64,000 nucleotides of DNA from NCBI RefSeq assembly GCF_024362695.1, contig NC_065408.1, positions 17,171,518 through 17,235,517 on the forward strand. The letters are read 5' to 3'. The notes under the pieces are model-generated. The model saw nothing but the letters and a program-made list of their open reading frames with translations, was not told the origin of the DNA and did not search any database. The translations under genes were made by a program, and so were the position numbers. This document shows, in pieces, positions 59,928-64,000 of this stretch. Within the stretch, counting starts at the first letter, position 1. The number at the start of each line of letters is the position of its first letter. Origin of the DNA: Pectinophora gossypiella (taxonomy: Eukaryota; Arthropoda; Insecta; Lepidoptera; Gelechiidae).

Positions 59928-61087
59928 ATTTTTTGAAACGTGAAAATCATGTTAAATACTTATTTTCTTCGTAAGTAATAATTATGAAGCGTATAATTAA
60001 TTCGTTGAATTATTTAGCGTTTTACAATTGATTCTACCAGAAAGATATAAAACAAAAACAGATTCAATCTCATTGTTTCATTGTTGTCCCTAATATTATT
60101 ACCACAAAAAAAAAAAAACAAAATCGTTGTTTTAAATTCTCAGAAATCGGGCCAATTATAATTATACTTACTTACACGATTTTAATGTAAGGTATATTAC
60201 AAAAGTCCAAACATATTGAAAGTCATCACCGATACATTAGTGTCATTGAAACCCACCATAAATTAAACACATTACACATTGCCCTTACTTGTTTTATTTC
60301 AATCAACATGATATCTGGCAAAAAATCTGCAGTTTTACCACTTTACATCGACCTATGCATCTTAAGCTTATCATTGTAAGAAATCCGCGTCTGCAGTTCA
60401 ATTTATAATGGTCTCAATAATATCTTGTATGGATTGTGGTTGATCATCAATCATGGGTCTTGGCACATCAATAGCAAGAGCAAATACTCCGTGTAACTCG
60501 TTCTAAGTTACAAATCGATTTTAATCCCAGATAGATTTATAGGTCGTATAATTTATCGTTTAACGGCTAAGGATTGGCGGGCAATTTTAAACTGAGTGTT
60601 TGCTCTATTTGTGATTCGATCTAGAGTCGTTTCATGCATTTGATCTAGTATTATGTTGTCTCTACATTCTAACGGTAACATATTTCTGTTGCAACCGTCC
60701 AGGCAAGATTCCAGTTATTTATATCGTTCAAATCTTTTATTGAATCAACCAAAATTACGAGAATTATATTTTTGATGTAGCTTGACTCTGTAACATCCAC
60801 AGTCCTCATGTTTTAATTTTAAAGACAACGACGGATATAAATACTAGCACTGTCACTTCTGTAACAGAAAGTTCATCTTAACCTTTTAACAATGAAATGT
60901 TAGCATTAAAATTATACCTGTCTCACACCAAAGGACACTGATTTATAATATACTTTACTGCAATATCAAAATCTAGGCCAATCTCAACATGATAATCCCA
61001 AATAATTTCGTCTTTATAACATTACCTACACCCAATATCCATCAGTGTTTCTGCTGACATCATTGTCTTAGCAGATAAGGTCCCCGT
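59928..61087. other. 1.2 kb without a recognisable feature
   Basis: AT-rich, no long open frame, no repeat shared with the rest of the window. Confidence 0.4.
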
Positions 61088-61309
61088 TCAATCTTCTTTA
61101 GCAGCCTTTAATTTCGTAAGTAGACCAGCGTCATCGCCGTAATGGGCTACATCAAAACCGATACACTTATTGATATCTGCATCCCTTTCTGTCGCATCGG
61201 CAACTTCCTTAAGTGCAAAAGAGAGAGGTGCAAACACGTGCGGTGTTCCCAGATTAAAATTGATTGTACGGACGTTGCCTTTATCTGAAGGCGATTGATT
61301 CCACATCAA
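61088..61309 (-). CDS. possible terminal host exon or pseudogene, unrecognised
   Basis: A minus-strand frame of about 72 codons with protein-like composition: WNQSPSDKGNVRTINFNLGT, then HVFAPLSFALKEVADATE and DVAHYGDDAGLLTKLKAAKE, then a stop. It is richer in GC and uses more varied codons than the AT-rich flanks. An ATG lies two codons before WNQ. A weak acceptor-like CCTTCAG precedes DKGNV, so it could be a last exon starting there. No upstream exon is visible. I do not recognise the family. A decayed gene is as likely as a live one. Confidence 0.4.
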   Translation of the reverse strand: MMWNQSPSDKGNVRTINFNLGTPHVFAPLSFALKEVADATERDADINKCIGFDVAHYGDDAGLLTKLKAAKED

Positions 61310-61528
61310 TCTTTATTCGCGGTATTAACAACTGTTTTCGTATTTCGGTACGTTAAATGCGCGTCACGTTTTTAAGGCTTTTTATTTTTGTTAGCCTTTA
61401 TGGGCCTTTAAGAAAGCCATTTGGAGTTTGATGAAACCAGTGAAAGCTGTAAGGGGACGAAATATTAAAGGAGTCTTAGACGTAAAGAAAACTTTTTATT
61501 GAAGCAATCAGGGCTTTGAAAACATTTC
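61310..61528. other. no recognisable feature
   Basis: Nothing supported. Confidence 0.3.
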
Positions 61529-61775
61529 TATTTGAAGCCAGTTAGTAGAATAGTACGTTACAGAACAGGATATTTTTAATGGTTTTAAGACACTGTTAGT
61601 TTTTCTGATAAGGAAAATCTTTTTGAGTTAGTTTGGTCGTTTAAACATCTACATTATATTTGAAGCCAGTTAGTAGACTATTGTCATACAGACCAGGATC
61701 TTTTAAATAAAGCCTTATGACACAGCGTTTCAGATGCGGTTTGGTCGTTTAGTGCTGTAAATATTTACATTTGGA
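61529..61775. repeat. degenerate 129-bp tandem duplication
   Basis: Units start at 61529 and 61658 with TATTTGAAGCCAGTTAGTAG and share CAGGAT, AAGACACTGTT/ATGACACAGCG and GTTTGGTCGTTTA. Non-coding. Confidence 0.65.
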
Positions 61776-61789
61776 CAAAGTGGTGGTCT

Positions 61790-61915
61790 AAAAGAAATCG
61801 CTTTAAGCGATAAGGCCGCGATTTTTCATATACCTAGTTAGTTAGTAGTTAGTAGGTCTCTTTTATCCCTATTTTGTTTAAGTTTTGGTGCAATAAAGTA
61901 CGTTTGATTTGGAAT
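61790..61915 (+). mobile_element. LINE 3' tail
   Basis: GTCTAAAAGAAATCGCTTTA, AGCGATAAGGCCGCGAT, then GTGCAATAAAGTACGTTTGA. Confidence 0.65.
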
Positions 61916-62181
61916 GTGACAATATTATTTGCAGTGTGTATTTCCTTAACAAATACATAACTCATACAAAATACATACACACGTTTTGTAACAGAATAGT
62001 AACTAGGCGTTCTAAAACTGCAGCCAGCCAGTGCTTAACACAATCTCCTGTCTCCGAGTAAGTTGAAGTAACGGAATTCCTAAACTTCAACATGTGACTT
62101 GAAGACGAGCTCAATTTACATTTGAACACCGGGACTTGTAAGACTGGTATTCTTTACATTATGCGATGTGATAACTACACC
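61916..62181. other. no recognisable feature
   Basis: Nothing supported. Confidence 0.3.
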
Positions 62182-62510
62182 TAACCTCCCCGCACTGTAG
62201 CAGCGTGGTGGAGTATCCTTCATACCCCTTTTACTTGATTCAAGGAAGGCCTGTGCCTGTTTATGTATTTTAGTGCCTTTTGGAAAAACCTCATTGTCAT
62301 GTGAACCGTCATTTCATTCAATTAATTTCACTCCGGTTAAAAACTGGGACCACAATTTTGTACCTGAATTGAAACTAGTGTCTCTATTGCGACGTTTTGA
62401 CAACAAACATCACATGCGAACGTGTTGTCACAACCAACCCGCACTGGAGCAGCGTATGCTCGATACCCCCTTCGGTTGATCGAGGGTGGCCTGTGTCCAA
62501 CAGTAGTATA
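62182..62510 (+). mobile_element. two SINE family C tail fragments
   Basis: 62182-62265 (CCCGCACTGTAGCAGCGTGG, AAGGAAGGCCTGTGCC) and 62431-62510 (AACCCGCACTGGAGCAGCGT, TCGAGGGTGGCCTGTGTCC), about 165 bp apart. Confidence 0.55.
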
Positions 62511-62564
62511 ATATAAAAATATAACAAAATTGCATCGATTCACCGCTATATGAACGAAGACCCA

Positions 62565-62630
62565 CGCCTAACCGAACTTTCAGTTAGACCAACGTGATAG
62601 TTGGTGACCCGTATCGCCGTCTCTTTGATT
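62565..62630 (-). mobile_element. SINE family I fragment
   Basis: AGACCCACGCCTAACCGAAC, then TTAGACCAACGTGATAG and GTATCGCCGTCT. Confidence 0.5.
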
Positions 62631-63146
62631 TGTAGTATGTTTATTATTTAGAAATTATCGTTGTTCAATAACGACATTGAATCGGATACTGTGAAAGTGC
62701 TCGAAAGCCACTCTTGACTTCAGAACAGATAAAGTATCTTCAACATCTTTATTACCCCAAGACGTTTCAAATCACGGTAGAACTATGTAATGCCCAATTT
62801 GTCTTCAGCAGTACTAAAGTGGTTGTAAACCTTGACAATGTAGGTTTAAGAGTGTAATAAATTGAAGAAGACTTTGTAGCTCATCTGAGAGAGAATTTGT
62901 ATAGATACGACATTAAAGAAAGTTACAAGTGTTTTCAAGTAATTGCTAGCGATGTTGGTTTATTGAATCGAATATGACAAGTCTGGAATGGAATAACAAT
63001 CAAGTACGTAAACTTTGTAATCTAGAACTATTAATTCCAAAATTGTTAACCGTCGTAGGGGGACTCTAGAACGTTCGATTTCATAAGTTACTAGTAGTAA
63101 TTGCCTACCAGTATTTCACAATTAAAAATTTCGGAAAAATCTTTCT
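62631..63146. other. no recognisable feature
   Basis: Nothing supported. Confidence 0.35.
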
Positions 63147-63213
63147 CGAACCGGTCTTGAACCCGCAGTTCTGGTCAAGCCGGGATGAGCGTGTTAACCA
63201 TTATACCTTAGCC
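63147..63213 (-). repeat. tRNA-like fragment, SINE head or tRNA relic
   Basis: On the minus strand, GGCTAAGGTATAATGGTTAA, then CTGCGGGTTCAAGACCGG, resembles A and B boxes. It does not fold into a sound cloverleaf by eye. A shorter cousin lies near 45780 (ACGAGCGTGTTAACCATTAC). Confidence 0.4.
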
Positions 63214-63567
63214 AGTAATGATATCGTTCGAAAATTTCGCGGGTAATTTTGTTGGTTTAATCACGGGTAATTACTAGAGGTATTAACACAAAAATCACTT
63301 CCACAATTTTCCTAACAGTGGTTGTGTAACTGCCTTCCACGTCTATGACTTATCTCTTCACATCACTGATCTCAAAGTTCAGGTACGAACTATAAATGGT
63401 TACTTACAATTTTATAGATTCATAAAATTGAAAATTAAAGGTTTTGTAACGGCGATGCAGTTAGTCTAACCTGTATTTTTATTAGTCAAGAATTTATACC
63501 TGCTTTACATTGTTGTAATCTATGAAAACAATCAAAGTTATGTAAGTAATCTTTATAAAACTTTCTA
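63214..63567. other. no recognisable feature
   Basis: Nothing supported. Confidence 0.35.
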
Positions 63568-63915
63568 ACATCATCTCCCTAGCATTATCCCGTTTTTCAC
63601 AGGGTCCGCTTACCTAACCTGAAGCTTTGACAGGTCCGGTTTGTTTTACAGAAGCAACTACCTGTCTGACCTTCCAACTCGCGAAGAGAAAACCAGCGCG
63701 CAATACAGGTTAGGTCACACACCTCCGAAAATGCATTTCATAGGAATGTTTCCTCACGATGTTTTCCATGACCGCTGAGCACGTGATAATCATTTATGAT
63801 CCAAACATGAATTGGAAAATTCATTGGTTTAGGCCTGTGCTGGATTCGAATCTGCGACCTCAAAGTAAAGCAAGAATGCTTGCCTGAGCTGAGCTGGGCT
63901 ACCACGGCTCAGCAC
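63568..63915 (-). mobile_element. SINE family A, full-length
   Basis: Plus order: CATCTCCCTAGCATTATCCC (3' end), GGGTCCGCTTACCTAACCTG, CTGTCTGACCTTCCAACTCG, GAGCACGTGATAATCATTTA, and the tRNA-like head with GGATTCGAATCTGCGACC and GAGCTGGGCTACCACGGC. This is the reference copy for the family. Confidence 0.85.
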
Positions 63916-64000
63916 GGCGTTTTATAGAACCTTCTAACAATAATTAAAAATAAACAAAGTCTTATTAAAAATAAGTATATACATACACACATAAACTCAT

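Overview
This is a eukaryotic, AT-rich and gene-poor stretch, most likely from a moth or butterfly (Lepidoptera). I infer this from the dispersed repeats: several tRNA-derived SINE families, many 3' ends of non-LTR retrotransposons, palindromic MITEs, and a Kabuki/CsRn1-type LTR retrotransposon. I found no convincing complete host gene, tRNA gene, rRNA gene or CRISPR array. Almost everything that can be identified is transposable-element DNA, often nested. Such density would suit a W chromosome or other heterochromatin, but the sequence alone cannot prove that.

Three large, apparently intact autonomous elements dominate. (1) 8.3-13.8 kb, minus strand: a full-length I-clade-like LINE with ORF1 (three Cys/His knuckles) and ORF2 (endonuclease, reverse transcriptase, RNase H). 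It has a poly(A) tail and a 14-bp target-site duplication and sits inside a ~215-bp palindromic MITE (family M). That MITE lies between two identical 86-bp inverted repeats at 7970 and 14324. (2) 15963-20994, plus strand: a Ty3/Gypsy element of CsRn1/Kabuki type with two 191-bp LTRs that read identical, a tRNA-Trp-like primer site, gag with a CHCC finger and pol (PR-RT-RH-IN). Between pol and the 3' LTR is a small ORF for a probably myristoylated single-pass membrane protein. (3) 38259-43556, plus strand: a complete DIRS-like tyrosine-recombinase retrotransposon with ~198-bp inverted terminal repeats, a 140-bp internal complementary region that reproduces the joined ends, a gag gene that appears to carry a 310-bp intron, an RT/RNase H/methyltransferase-like ORF, and a tyrosine recombinase with its catalytic residues.

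Around these lie repeats that I grouped by cross-comparison inside the window. SINE A is a tRNA-derived family at 0.2, 1.8, 57.5 and 63.6 kb. SINE B is a tRNA-derived family with about a dozen copies. SINE C is a related family with full copies at 34.7 and 54.3 kb. SINE I is a tRNA-derived family with fragments. Repeat D is a poly(A)-tailed retroposon. Families E and F are LINE 3' ends with (TATG)n tails. Family Q is a LINE ORF2 C-terminus. There are RTE-like and CR1/Jockey-like LINE 3' ends. MITE families are G, J, K and M, plus a 579-bp hAT-like foldback element with an 8-bp duplication, a TTAA-flanked element and a Harbinger-like element.

Two minus-strand reading frames (33.9-34.2 kb and 61.1-61.3 kb) look protein-like and could be host exons, but I cannot name them. 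The remaining long stretches (about 36.7-38.2, 59.9-61.1 and 32.2-33.1 kb) show no gene or repeat I can support. Boundaries of the small degenerate repeats are approximate, because they come from reading by eye and not from an alignment.
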